Below, piece by piece: positions 43,120-53,572 of a stretch of DNA of 64,000 nucleotides. Origin of the DNA: Parachitinimonas caeni (GTDB lineage: Bacteria > Pseudomonadota > Gammaproteobacteria > Burkholderiales > Chitinimonadaceae); the NCBI RefSeq assembly GCF_030129945.1, contig NZ_JARRAF010000003.1:1-64000 (forward strand), read 5' to 3'. Below the pieces are notes generated by a model that saw only the letters and a program-made list of their open reading frames with translations, had not been told where the DNA came from and did not search any database. Both the position numbers and the translations under genes were made by a program. Positions within the stretch are counted from its first letter, which is position 1. The number at the start of each line of letters is the position of its first letter.

Positions 43120-44079
43120 ATGAATAATATTAATTCTGTTATTACAAGATTTCGGGCTTACCAATTGGGCACGGCTGGCTCGTCTTTCTCATATTTCGCC
43201 AAAGACCATTTCACGCTCATTGAGGCAATGATAACGGAAGTTAATGAGCCACAGTTAAAGGCCGAGTTGGTTGAATGTGGCAAGAATTCAATTGATACAT
43301 TGCACATTACGAGTTGGGATAGGGATCACTGTAGCCCTGATGGGTTGGAGTGGATACTTAATGAACTTCGCCCAACACGGGTTGAGATGCCTGGGTATGA
43401 ACCTCACACCGACAGCGGCGAGACTTGTCGGGTTCAGATTGAGCGGTACCAGGCCACGCGAAATAAAATTGATTCTGCCGTAGTAATTCAGGCTATTACC
43501 CCGACATATATCGATACGCTCAATAATGCCAGTGAGCTCCTTTATAAGAATATCTACTATCACCCAAGAGCGCTCAGAGAAGACTCCAATGACAATTCAA
43601 CAATAAAGCTATTTCGCAGTGGTTGCTTCAACGTATTGAGTCTCGGGGACGTCGAAGACCCAAGCATTGCTGCATCGCTCAAACGGTGCAAGACAATTCT
43701 TTGCGCAGAGCTTGATGTCATGATTCTAGCGCACCATGGTGCAGATAATGGTTTCACCACGAAGAACTTGCTGAGGAAATTGTCGCCTTCTGTGGCGATT
43801 TGCAGTAGCAACTATGACAATCAGTTCGACCATCCCAGGCAAGAAATTCGGAGCATGCTCTATGAGCAAAATATACCACTTTTCACTACCAAGACTGGAG
43901 ATGTGCTAATTGCGAGTATTGGTGGCCACACGATGGATTACAAAGTAATTAACTATTGTGCAAATAGCACTAAAATTTCCTCTGAGCGCACTTTCCGCTC
44001 CAGAAAATCCAAGTTACTGTGCAGTAATGCCGATACCATCCGAAATGTTCTAGCCAAGAAAAATAACTGGCCACATTAG
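43120..44079 (+). CDS. Second ComEC-like MBL-fold protein
   Basis: 319 residues. Motifs: ITSWDRDHCSPDGLE (SxDxDH, first metal His replaced by Ser), VLSLGDVEDPSI, MILAHHGADNGFTTKNLL near 205, and SSNYDNQFDHPRQEIRSML, as in ComEC-type MBL domains. It follows the patatin gene by 30 bp on the same strand and is probably the last gene of the operon. It is paralogous in fold, but not close in sequence, to the first MBL protein. Function unknown. Confidence 0.78.
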   Translation: MNNINSVITRFRAYQLGTAGSSFSYFAKDHFTLIEAMITEVNEPQLKAELVECGKNSIDTLHITSWDRDHCSPDGLEWILNELRPTRVEMPGYEPHTDSGETCRVQIERYQATRNKIDSAVVIQAITPTYIDTLNNASELLYKNIYYHPRALREDSNDNSTIKLFRSGCFNVLSLGDVEDPSIAASLKRCKTILCAELDVMILAHHGADNGFTTKNLLRKLSPSVAICSSNYDNQFDHPRQEIRSMLYEQNIPLFTTKTGDVLIASIGGHTMDYKVINYCANSTKISSERTFRSRKSKLLCSNADTIRNVLAKKNNWPH

Positions 44080-44392
44080 GGATTGGTAATGTGATGCATT
44101 GCGGAAAATAATGAAAATTAGTTATCAATTGCGATACGGCTGACGGAAAGAAAACAATAATCCATTGGAGTGTCCGGGGAGTAAAGATGGGCGAGAAAGA
44201 TGGCGGTAGATATCGAAATTTTTTCGTACTCGTCGAGATCAATCCCCACGAGTCGGACGAGATTGAAATTAATGATTGGGTGGATTAGTTGGCTGCCCAC
44301 ACTTCGCAAGACCTACTGATACCTACGCTCCTGGGCATCCTTCTTCCATCGAGTTGTTCGCGGACATTGGTCAACTTTACCGAGGTGCAGCT
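44080..44392. other. Short AT-rich gap with a 33-codon reading frame
   Basis: About 310 bp. A small frame on the plus strand at 44187-44288 starts MGEKDGGRYRNFFVLVEINP and is strongly acidic at its end. It has a GGGGAG RBS-like sequence ahead, but nothing else supports it. The stretch 44289-44392 stays open in the frame of the following gene without a good start codon, so a 5' part of that gene may have been lost. Confidence 0.35.
44187..44288 (+). CDS. Hypothetical small acidic protein
   Basis: 33 codons from ATG to TAG; the frame ends EIEINDWVD. A GGGGAG sequence lies 5 bases upstream of the ATG. It could equally be the broken 5' end of a lost gene. No family is recognised. Confidence 0.25.
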   Translation: MGEKDGGRYRNFFVLVEINPHESDEIEINDWVD

Positions 44393-45457
44393 GTGGATCT
44401 TTTCGTAAGTGACACGGCTGCAGAATCGCCAAGTGCTGCAAGAGTCTCAGTGCTGCGACACATGCCTCAGGTCATAAATACCCAAGTCCCGGCGGAAATC
44501 CGACTGGTTGCGGCGGTTTCGCGATTGCTAGATTTCCATCAGTCACGCAGCAGCGGTAGCAGTATCACCGTTCCGGAAGTGCCAGACACTGCCGGTCGAA
44601 ATCTCTTCCTCGCCGTAGGGGTACTCCAAACCCTTGGGAGGGTCGAAATCGAGCAGGGCCAATTGCGGATATCGCTCAAGGCGCTTGCTACCGAGTTGCA
44701 GAGCGAGGCCGGCGAGGTCTCGATTGACGAGCTATCCTATTGCGTTGCCTCCCTAGCGATGCCGCGTGAGATTCGCTACGGCCTCATGGCTGGCACGGGA
44801 GAGATTACCTTTGCGCACACAAGCGACACTACGGCACTGGTTGTCTTCGATCAAAGTCTGCATCAAGTTGCGCTCACTGAAAACGCACGCCTGCTCCTGC
44901 GTGTGGGGTCGCTCAAGGAAAGCTGGCTTTACAGTGACGTTGACGCTCAGCGGCTGCTCAAGGCCATCGAACGCGGTCAGTTCGAGGACGTGCCACGGTT
45001 CTGCAGAGAAATGGTGCGAGACCTCGCTGGAAAGGCTCGCCAGATCGCGGACGCCACGGAACGACCGACCCTTGTGGATCTTCGCGATGCGCTGATCAGC
45101 GACGGCGCAAAGATCAGTGAGACGCTGCACGAAGCTTCCCAACTGGTGCTTTCGGCCATGTCATTGCTCTTCTCCGAGCAGACGGAAGATGCGTTCACCC
45201 TGTGGCGCGCAACGCGGGGCATCACCTATGAGCTAGGGAACCTGCAAGCAGAAATAGAGATCGTGCTGCAAAGCACGGAAAGCTTGTCTCGACGATTCGT
45301 AAAGTTCGTGAAGGATGCGCAGCGCGCGCAGACCGTGCGTGCGCCTGTCATGCGTCTCCTGGACATGGCCCGTTCTCTTACAGCCCGCCCGGATGGCGTG
45401 GCGGCCCAACTTGATTCAGCGATGTCCGATGTACTGCCCTGGATGCCCAATGTGCAG
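44393..45457 (+). pseudogene. Truncated Wadjet JetA-like (MukF-type) gene, interrupted by IS3-family element
   Basis: 355 residues from a GTG at 44393 with AGGTG five bases ahead, then cut by the insertion sequence. The N-terminal part looks like winged helices (IRLVAAVSRLLDFHQ ... NLFLAVGVLQTLGRVEIEQG). A middle segment (ALVVFDQSLHQVALTENARL, LLRVGSLKESWLYSDVDAQR) leads into long helices, as in MukF/kleisin-like JetA. The identification rests mainly on the JetD fragment found on the other side of the insertion. Without it I would call this a hypothetical helical protein. The C-terminus, and jetB and jetC, are absent. Confidence 0.45.
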
Positions 45458-45460
45458 TGG

Positions 45461-46674
<1,214 letters not shown>

Positions 46675-46703
46675 TCATCGAGGTGTCCGAAATTATTGGA
46701 CCA

Positions 46704-47373
46704 CTACACACAGTTCATTGTGAGTGCGCGCTACCTGCTCTCCTCTTCGAAGATTCTGAGCGAGATCCCAACAGCGGTCCTGAAGCGCTTTCTTGGCACT
46801 GATCCGGAGTGGCCTGACCAGATTTCATATGTGGTGACCGCCGGACCCGAAGCCCCAAAGAAGACAATTCTCATCGAGAATCCTTGGGCATTCGAACGTG
46901 CCATCGCTGCGGGGTTGGCAGTAACTGACGCACTGGTTGTGACCTTTGGATACGGACTAACCAGAGGTGGTGATGCCTTTGGGCGACAGTTGGCTCGGCA
47001 GATAGAGTCTGGTACGGAAGGCCTCGTGCAATTACGAAGATACGGCAATCCCCCAGATCTATCGACACTGTTGCACCACTCTCCCCTGGAATTCTGGGGT
47101 GACCTTGATCCAGAGGGATTGCGCATTTACCTGCGGCTCAAGAAGCGCCTTCCCACACTGGAGTTGAGTTCACTCTATGAACCAATGAAGCAGCGCCTAC
47201 TTGAAGGTCGGGGCCACTCCTACAACTGCTTCACGGCCAAGGCTGGCCAATCTCCGATCACTCCAGATGAGCTGAATTGTGCCCCTGTCATTGACGAGTT
47301 GGCTCGCTTGTGCAAAACAAGAGGAATCGATCAGGAAGCGCTCAGTGTGCAGGAGATCGTTAGTCACAGCTAG
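46704..47373 (+). pseudogene. Wadjet JetD C-terminal fragment (DUF2220, Toprim-like)
   Basis: About 220 codons, open on its 5' side into the insertion sequence and ending at a TAG at 47371-47373. The Toprim-like core of JetD is recognised by TILIENPWAFERAIAAG (nucleophilic Glu region) and LEFWGDLDPEGLRIYLRLKK (the WGDxDxxG motif), followed by SLYEPMKQRLLEGRG. JetD is the nuclease subunit that cuts plasmids in Wadjet systems. Its N-terminal half (the DUF3322 arm domain) is missing, so it cannot be functional as is. Confidence 0.75.
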
Positions 47374-47575
47374 CTCCCTGACTCCCCGATGTGTGAAAGC
47401 CTACCTTCCTATTTAATCTGAGAAAATCGCTCGACATGCCATTATCCCGATCCGAAAAAACAAGTCGCATGAACATTTAACAGGTTGTTGAAAAACCCAT
47501 CCATTCCACGCAGTCGAGTTAGATTGGCGGGATGAGATAATCCAAATCTCCTTATTAAGATAAGTCCCGATTCTC

Positions 47576-48229
47576 ATGCGCGGAAGCGATGCCAACCAAG
47601 GTGCGATGTTTAGCTACGTTGATCTGAATGAGCGCGTGCCGTGCACCCACCCGCTACGGCGGCTCAAGCAGGCAGTTGATTTCATTCTGGTGTCGATGAG
47701 TCCGCAGTTTGATGCCCGTTATGCTCTGGTCGGCCGACCGTCCATTGCCCTGGAACGGCTGCTCAGAGCGCTGTTGCTGCAGGCGCTCTACACCATCCGC
47801 AGTGAACGCCTGCTGGTAGAGCAACTGGATTACAACCTACTGTTTCGCTGGTTTGTCGGTCTGGGCGTCGATGATCCGGTCTGGGATCACAGTACCTTCA
47901 GCGCTAACCGAGACCGCTTGCTGGAGCAAATGCTGCTGCGAGAATTCTTTAACCGGGTACTGGCGCTGGCTGATTGGGCCCGTTTGGTTTCTGATGAACA
48001 TTTCAGTGTCGATGGCACGATGATTGAAGCTTGGGCCTCCCACAAGAGTTTGGTACGCAAAGATCGAAACGATCCACCGGATGAGTCCGGTGACTCGGGC
48101 GGTAGCAATGCGGAGGTAGATTTCAAGGGAGAGACCTTCAGCAATGCCACGCATCAGTCGAAGACTGACCCGGATGCGCGGCTGCACAAGAAAGCAAAGT
48201 TTGCCGAGGCCAAGAGCTGCGTCACCTGA
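47576..48229 (+). pseudogene. IS5/IS1182-type transposase, broken
   Basis: 217 codons start MRGSDANQGAMFSYVDLNER and carry the conserved PTERPSIALERLLRALLLQ-type core (here GRPSIALERLLRALLLQALY), EQLDYNLLFRWFVGLGVDDP and SVDGTMIEAWASHKS. A stop and frame changes occur after AKFAEAKSCVT. Downstream pieces of the family, NRNGLVVDVETTLATGTL and ALITFAVWNLTRM, sit in other frames close together. Most of the DDE C-terminal part is deleted. Not functional. Confidence 0.8.
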
Positions 48230-48525
48230 ATCACCTTCTGATGGGGAACCGGAACGGCTTGGTGGTGGATGTCGAGACCACCCTGGCAACCGGCACATTG
48301 GCACCGCGAAAGTGCAAGCCCAGGCGCTAATAACCTTTGCGGTATGGAATCTGACGCGCATGATAACGCTGTGCGGATAGCGAGAGGCTGCTACATAGAG
48401 CCGATTCGTCCTGAAGCCGCAGAACGGCGGCAAATGCCCGAAAACGGGCAACAAAACAGCTCGAAATCAGGGTGCTGAGTCCTGAACAGAGAATGAGGCT
48501 GCCTTTTAAAGTTCGTGACGGGCTT

Positions 48526-48534
48526 TTGAGGGGG
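48526..48534. repeat. 9-bp direct repeat flanking a MITE-like insertion, left copy
   Basis: TTGAGGGGG, repeated exactly at 48762-48770. It is consistent with a 9-bp target duplication. Confidence 0.6.
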
Positions 48535-48761
48535 TCAGGGCCTCCGCACTCGAATGGCATATTTTGCTGATTTGCCAAGAGAGGGGGCCGTGTGGCATGG
48601 GAGCGGAAGATATTGGGCTATACAACCGGCACAACTGCTCAAAATTTGAGCAGCCAATCAGATTAGAAAAGTCGCGTAAACCCAAAACTTCGGAGTTATT
48701 GCCTAAAATTTAGGCTAAATCGACCCGAAAACTATTATGCCATTCGAGTGCGGAGGCCCTA
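48535..48761. mobile_element. MITE-like element of 227 bp with 25-bp perfect inverted repeats
   Basis: The inverted repeats (48537-48561 and 48736-48760) are exact complements over 25 bp and start AGGGCCTCCGCACTCGAATG. The interior codes for nothing and holds two similar near-palindromes, GCTCAAAATTTGAGC (48637-48651) and GCCTAAAATTTAGGC (48701-48715). Flanked by the 9-bp repeat TTGAGGGGG. It lies inside the decayed IS, so it arrived later. The parent transposase is not in this window. Confidence 0.75.
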
Positions 48762-48797
48762 TTGAGGGGGCGTCGTGACACTTTTTTCAACAGCGTG

Positions 48798-50393
48798 CTA
48801 TAGTGAAATCATTTCAGAATACACACGCTCTGCCCAACGATGAATAGAGTCTTGCTCCAAAAGCATCTTACTTTCTGAGAGCATTCGTTGATGGGGAATA
48901 CGCCTATAACTAACACCAAATACATTATCAAGCAACGCAGTTGGCCAGGCCAGCGAAAGCTTCAGCAACCGCTTCTCTAACTCGCAAATCTGATGTCTCC
49001 AGTCAAAGAGTATGGCCGGCTGCTTCAGCAAAAGTGTTGACAAACTATTTCTGTTGTCTGAGGTATCCACTTCGAGCAACGCATAGGTTGCGCCACCGTG
49101 ACATATGAGATGGAATGCCATGCAACGTGGATTTCCATCTGCGAGTAGATACTTTGAATATCCTTCCATCCTGGGAAGCTTCCGTATTTCCTTTCCAACA
49201 TGATGGCAATTGGGCATTGCAGCTAACTTGGTAACCATCGCCTCAAATGCTTCAAACTTGTCGGCATACAAGTGCGTATCGGCACTTTGATCATCCACCC
49301 CGTCATAGTCAGCCGGGGACAAACAGCCCTTCACAGTTGCATCGTTGGTACTAACCTCTGAACTAACAGCAGGTGTTGATGATTCGTTGATATCCGTTCG
49401 ACCGCCTATAGCAGTCCCTTTCCTTTTACCGCCTCTCGTAGTGAAAAAGGGATTTCTAAACTCAAATGCAACCATAGCGGTTTCAATTCGCTGCTCGGCT
49501 TTATCCAAGTCAGGTTCTTGCTCATCATCAACGATGACATCCAAGGAAGATGACTGGCCTGACCGAACCACATGCTCCTGCCCTTGTTGCCGTTCGGTGT
49601 ATCGTGGGTCAAAGAAATCAACATAGGCCGGGCAATTACAAAATAGATTGGATACGCCGTACACTTCATAAACGAAAAACACATTGGAATTCTGATCGAA
49701 ATGACCACGAATGGTCAGCTCAGCACCCTCCAGTAATGGAGGATTAAACTGAAAACGCCATAAATGGTATTTTTCAGTATCATAACCCTCCTTCACTTGG
49801 AACCGAGCAATACTTTCAAATGACTGTCGTGCATCATCATCCAATAGAATCCAAGCTAATGTTCTCCTAAGTGCATAATCGGCTCTTGCATAAAGGGGAA
49901 AAGTGCAGGTCGGTAAAATATTGATCAGCGCTTTATTTAACTTACTCATGCACTGAATATCAAACTCCTCCAAAAGCCCGTTTTGATTCATAGAAAGACG
50001 TGCAATATAAGCATGATGGAAAAATAAAACCCGGGCAAGTTCTAGTTGCGGCAAGTAATACCTTGTCCCTTTATGCTCAAATACAAAGCACCACTGATTC
50101 GAGTCGCCAGCCCTATTTACTGCAGAAATAGGACAAGTTTTAATCAATTCTGCTTTCCAATTGCGAGTACTCGTCACTGCAATGCGGGACAGAAAACCGG
50201 CAGGTTGAAGTTCTTCCGTTGGATTAAGTACTCTGCGCCTAGCCAATACGGGGATCTGCGATATACTGAAATACAGCTTCTTTTGATTCGGCGCCAATTT
50301 TATATTTATATACCAATCCGCACTATTCAGGCGGCGAAACAGGGAGCCAATTTCTTTAATCGTACTGTTATCTGCAAGATCTTTGAACTTCAT
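48798..50393 (-). CDS. tnsE: Tn7-type transposition protein TnsE
   Basis: 531 residues; Tn7 TnsE has 538. TnsE directs transposition into replicating DNA, such as conjugal plasmids, by binding the sliding clamp and 3'-recessed ends. Recognised by the TnsE-typical stretch YYLPQLELARVLFFHHAYIA and the long C-terminal domain ending HRWAERVYSEMISL. An Asp/Glu-rich linker (VDDEQEPDLDKAEQ) separates the halves. Last gene of the tns operon, three bases after tnsD. Its end abuts the decayed IS. Confidence 0.88.
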   Translation of the reverse strand: MKFKDLADNSTIKEIGSLFRRLNSADWYINIKLAPNQKKLYFSISQIPVLARRRVLNPTEELQPAGFLSRIAVTSTRNWKAELIKTCPISAVNRAGDSNQWCFVFEHKGTRYYLPQLELARVLFFHHAYIARLSMNQNGLLEEFDIQCMSKLNKALINILPTCTFPLYARADYALRRTLAWILLDDDARQSFESIARFQVKEGYDTEKYHLWRFQFNPPLLEGAELTIRGHFDQNSNVFFVYEVYGVSNLFCNCPAYVDFFDPRYTERQQGQEHVVRSGQSSSLDVIVDDEQEPDLDKAEQRIETAMVAFEFRNPFFTTRGGKRKGTAIGGRTDINESSTPAVSSEVSTNDATVKGCLSPADYDGVDDQSADTHLYADKFEAFEAMVTKLAAMPNCHHVGKEIRKLPRMEGYSKYLLADGNPRCMAFHLICHGGATYALLEVDTSDNRNSLSTLLLKQPAILFDWRHQICELEKRLLKLSLAWPTALLDNVFGVSYRRIPHQRMLSESKMLLEQDSIHRWAERVYSEMISL

Positions 50394-50396
50394 CCG

Positions 50397-51908
50397 CTAA
50401 ATTTCCAATTCTTCCAAATACTTTTTTGCAGAATCTGCCAGCCTCTCTTCACTCAAGTTTGCGGCTCTGAGTAGCCGCCATCGTGGTGGCACGTCAAATT
50501 GTTTTCTAAGCGCACGATAAGCATTTTTTAGCCTACGGATTTGGTATTGCTCTACACTCTCAGAGTGAGTTACCAGAAACTTCTGGGAAAGTGGCATTCG
50601 ATGCAGGTTTTTTTCAATCGTCGATTTGCTGCCGATCATTCGTAGGTAATAGGCTCTTGAGCGCCTTGGCCCGGCCTGATCGGATTTCATTAACTTAGCG
50701 CACTGAAGAAGCATATCCAGGTATTCCCGATCCCTCTCTCCCCAGTTCAGGCGACCAATTCTGCGCAAGACATGTCCATCAATGTGACGTCTGCTATTCA
50801 CTCCTTGTAGCCAGTCGCGGTGTCTTCGATAGAGCCTGGCATATAACGCTGGCGAGACTACTCTGGCCTGCTTGGGTAAGTAAGACTTTAAATGATGAAG
50901 CCAATCCTCCTGATCAATAGAGAGGCCCTGATCTTCATCCTTGCCAGTCTGAATTTGTGAATGCAGATCCTCCACCGGATATTGGCGGACTTTTTCTAGA
51001 ACCTCGACTATCTGAAAGTTATTGCCGAGAAAAGCATAATTTACAATGATATGCTCCAAGTAACTGAAGCCCTTTCTGTGCTTCCGAAACATCGCCCGAA
51101 GCCAATCAGATTCACCGTAGCCTGAAACACCCGATGCAAGGTTATTGCGAGCCAGCCAGGCTGCAGACCAAGCTTGCAAAATCATTTCGCTAACAGCGTG
51201 GTGATTAATCTGTGCATCCCCGCGAGAAAGACCATTTAAGTGCGCTAAACTCTGATAATAGTGAGTCCATTGAGAAAAAGCTGGGGATGGTTGATTGGGA
51301 CATTTAAGTAATTGCCGTACTTGATCACCAATCCGAGCTGACTCGACATTTCCTGCACTTTGCTTTACCAAGAGGCACTTCTCAGGTGATGCCGCCACAA
51401 ACCGATGACGGTCTTGCAGAGGCCGCGCTATATGCGAATCGATCAAACGACCATGCTCCGGGCAAGCCTCAACGCCCGAGACTTGCCACTCTCGCAACCA
51501 AAAATACTCTCCATACTGTCTAAGTTGTACCCTTAAGCAACCTGGGCAATAGCGAATGAAACGTGGGATCTTAATTCTTGAAGCTACGACTCCCAGCGCT
51601 AGATGTACCGCACCATGCGATTTCCCCAGCATCCATTTAATACACTGCAGGCGCCGAGCCTCGGGTACAAATGGCGAGTAAATTGGAAATAACGTGTGAT
51701 GGTCTATTAGCCTTTCTGGGTTGAATGCATCGGGCAACCAATTAGCGACAATTGAGAGATGGTTCGGAAAATCCAACGTAGCGATAACACTGCGGGACGA
51801 AAATATTTCATCCAGTAGCTGTTTCGGACTAGTCAGACCATACCGGATACCCGCTCTGGCTAGGGTGCTATATAACAATTCTTCGGGATAAGGCAGTGGA
51901 AAACTCAA
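50397..51908 (-). CDS. tnsD: Tn7-type target selector TnsD (TniQ family)
   Basis: 503 residues (Tn7 TnsD has 508). Binds the end of glmS and recruits TnsC to attTn7. N-terminal TniQ domain starts FPLPYPEELLYSTLARAG. A zinc finger is visible as RYCPGCLRVQLRQYGEYF (Cys near 121 and 124) with VEACPEHGRL (Cys and His near 148-151). The C-terminal part is the presumed DNA-binding region (RRHIDGHVLRRIGRLNW). Its preferred target is 5 kb away in this very element's insertion site. Confidence 0.93.
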   Translation of the reverse strand: MSFPLPYPEELLYSTLARAGIRYGLTSPKQLLDEIFSSRSVIATLDFPNHLSIVANWLPDAFNPERLIDHHTLFPIYSPFVPEARRLQCIKWMLGKSHGAVHLALGVVASRIKIPRFIRYCPGCLRVQLRQYGEYFWLREWQVSGVEACPEHGRLIDSHIARPLQDRHRFVAASPEKCLLVKQSAGNVESARIGDQVRQLLKCPNQPSPAFSQWTHYYQSLAHLNGLSRGDAQINHHAVSEMILQAWSAAWLARNNLASGVSGYGESDWLRAMFRKHRKGFSYLEHIIVNYAFLGNNFQIVEVLEKVRQYPVEDLHSQIQTGKDEDQGLSIDQEDWLHHLKSYLPKQARVVSPALYARLYRRHRDWLQGVNSRRHIDGHVLRRIGRLNWGERDREYLDMLLQCAKLMKSDQAGPRRSRAYYLRMIGSKSTIEKNLHRMPLSQKFLVTHSESVEQYQIRRLKNAYRALRKQFDVPPRWRLLRAANLSEERLADSAKKYLEELEI

Positions 51909-51916
51909 CGCCGCAA

Positions 51917-53572
51917 TTACCCAAGAGCATTAATCCAAAGTTTTGTATCAAGAAACAGCCCAGCCTTGTTTAGCGATGTGTGTAGCTCTTCTTCATTGGC
52001 TGCCTGGGAAAAAAGAAAACGAAGATCATGCGAATCCAGCGTGTGCCAAACTTCCTTTTTCACAGCAGTCGCTTTAAACGTAGAAATTGTCGGCTTTTCT
52101 TCTTTGGCACCCTGGTACCAATTGAGGATCAACGGCATCAAATCCTTCATCACCAAATTAGGATGATCCGTAAAAGCACGACTAATTAATGGCTCAAGCA
52201 AATCTGACTCATACCCCATATCAACAAGCATATTGTGTAAACGAATGGCTTGCTCATTTCCTCGATACTTGCACGTACCATCCAGACTTCCCTGTTTGGC
52301 ACGTAGTAAGTTGCCAAGCTCCAGGATTTTTTTATCAATATCGGGGATCGTAAGGTCCGAATAGCGAGCAATTTTTGTCACGTCCCCTGATCGTAAGGCA
52401 TCCATCATGGGATGAATGGGTTTCAATTCATCTTGGTATACCCTTTTCATCAATATCGGCGTAATACACTCAACACCGGTTACCACGGCACGGATCTGAG
52501 ACAAAACAAATAGCTTGATGACAACATCCATAATGCCCTGGGAAAGGTCATACCAAGTTTCACAGATCTCACCTGAAATCTCTGTTGATGCCTTGGTAAG
52601 CCATTGATACTTCCACAATCGACTGGTGAAAGCCCCCCATTCGGTACGTAATATATCTGCATCGGGAGATGGCTTGCTCAATGGCTCCCACAAGATAGAT
52701 CCGAAGCCAGCACCGCGACGGGCTGATCTCAGATCTGATTCAAAGATGGGTCTGGCTTTTGGTGTTCCTACCATAACAACTGGAATTGAGATTTCGTTTA
52801 CCAGCGTGACAAAGAAGTTGAGCATTCGCTCTGCGCCGCCCGAGTGCCGGACGTTCAAGTGTTGAATTTCATCTATTACCAAAAGACCAATCGCATGGGT
52901 ATTAGCTATATGGGCCATCACCGCAAGAAGCGTTTCTACGCTATGCCGCTTCTCGACATACCGGCGCACATAATTGGTTGCCAGTACCGAGTCAATTTCT
53001 CGGAAGAAGTTATGGCATAAGCTCTTTAGAGATCCATCGTGCGGGCAGTCAATTTTCAAAAAGACAATCTGGGTGAAGTTATAGCGTTCGTGATAAATCA
53101 ATTGAGGATAGGTTGCCAGAATACGATTTAATGAACTTGTTTTTCCTGATCCCGAGCAGCCAATGAAAGCTAAGCTTTTGGCGGTAGATTCCACATGTTC
53201 AAATCGGAAAACCCCAAGATCTCCCTGCATGACCCGCTCATAGCCATTCTGGATATGAGCATTCAATTCACCGGTAGCCAGATTTCTGCCTATATAACCT
53301 TGCCGGAGCATGATCGACAACTTGGACTCCAGTTCGATATGGCGTGACAGCGGCTGAAAGAAACCATCCAAGAGTTGGGAAATGACGTGAATTCGTGTCT
53401 GGCCATCAAGGTAAATATCCGTTGGGCGAATTGCAATCTGGCCGGATAAGCCCTCCCGTAGTTGATGCCGATCTAGAATGGGAGGTAGCGCCTCAATTAA
53501 CGGATTTCCATGATATCGACTGATCCCTGTGTCCTTGTATACCGCGTGAACCATTCCCTTTGGTAATGTCAT
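51917..53572 (-). CDS. tnsC: Tn7-type AAA+ regulator TnsC
   Basis: 551 residues (Tn7 TnsC has 555). AAA+ ATPase that links target selectors to the TnsAB transposase and gives target immunity. Walker A in FIGCSGSGKTSSLNRIL near residue 142; Walker B in GLLVIDEIQHLN near 230. The start codon overlaps the tnsB stop by four bases (ATGA). Confidence 0.95.
   Translation of the reverse strand: MTLPKGMVHAVYKDTGISRYHGNPLIEALPPILDRHQLREGLSGQIAIRPTDIYLDGQTRIHVISQLLDGFFQPLSRHIELESKLSIMLRQGYIGRNLATGELNAHIQNGYERVMQGDLGVFRFEHVESTAKSLAFIGCSGSGKTSSLNRILATYPQLIYHERYNFTQIVFLKIDCPHDGSLKSLCHNFFREIDSVLATNYVRRYVEKRHSVETLLAVMAHIANTHAIGLLVIDEIQHLNVRHSGGAERMLNFFVTLVNEISIPVVMVGTPKARPIFESDLRSARRGAGFGSILWEPLSKPSPDADILRTEWGAFTSRLWKYQWLTKASTEISGEICETWYDLSQGIMDVVIKLFVLSQIRAVVTGVECITPILMKRVYQDELKPIHPMMDALRSGDVTKIARYSDLTIPDIDKKILELGNLLRAKQGSLDGTCKYRGNEQAIRLHNMLVDMGYESDLLEPLISRAFTDHPNLVMKDLMPLILNWYQGAKEEKPTISTFKATAVKKEVWHTLDSHDLRFLFSQAANEEELHTSLNKAGLFLDTKLWINALG

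Larger units (their letters stand above)
47482..48795 (+). mobile_element. Decayed IS5/IS1182-type insertion sequence
   Basis: Ends look like GTTGTTGAAAAA (from 47484) and, on the other strand, GCTGTTGAAAAAA (from 48794). The transposase frame is broken and internally deleted, and a 227-bp MITE-like insertion sits near the right end. The right end touches the tnsE stop codon (48798). Confidence 0.7.

Noticed and set aside
37429..44079. Calling the operon a standard type II CBASS
   Set aside because: No CD-NTase (cGAS-like) gene is present in the operon or elsewhere in the element, and Cap2/Cap3 functions are fused.
44276..44392. Start of the JetA-like gene at TTG 44276
   Set aside because: Poor start codon without RBS; GTG at 44393 has AGGTG ahead. 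A lost true N-terminus remains possible.
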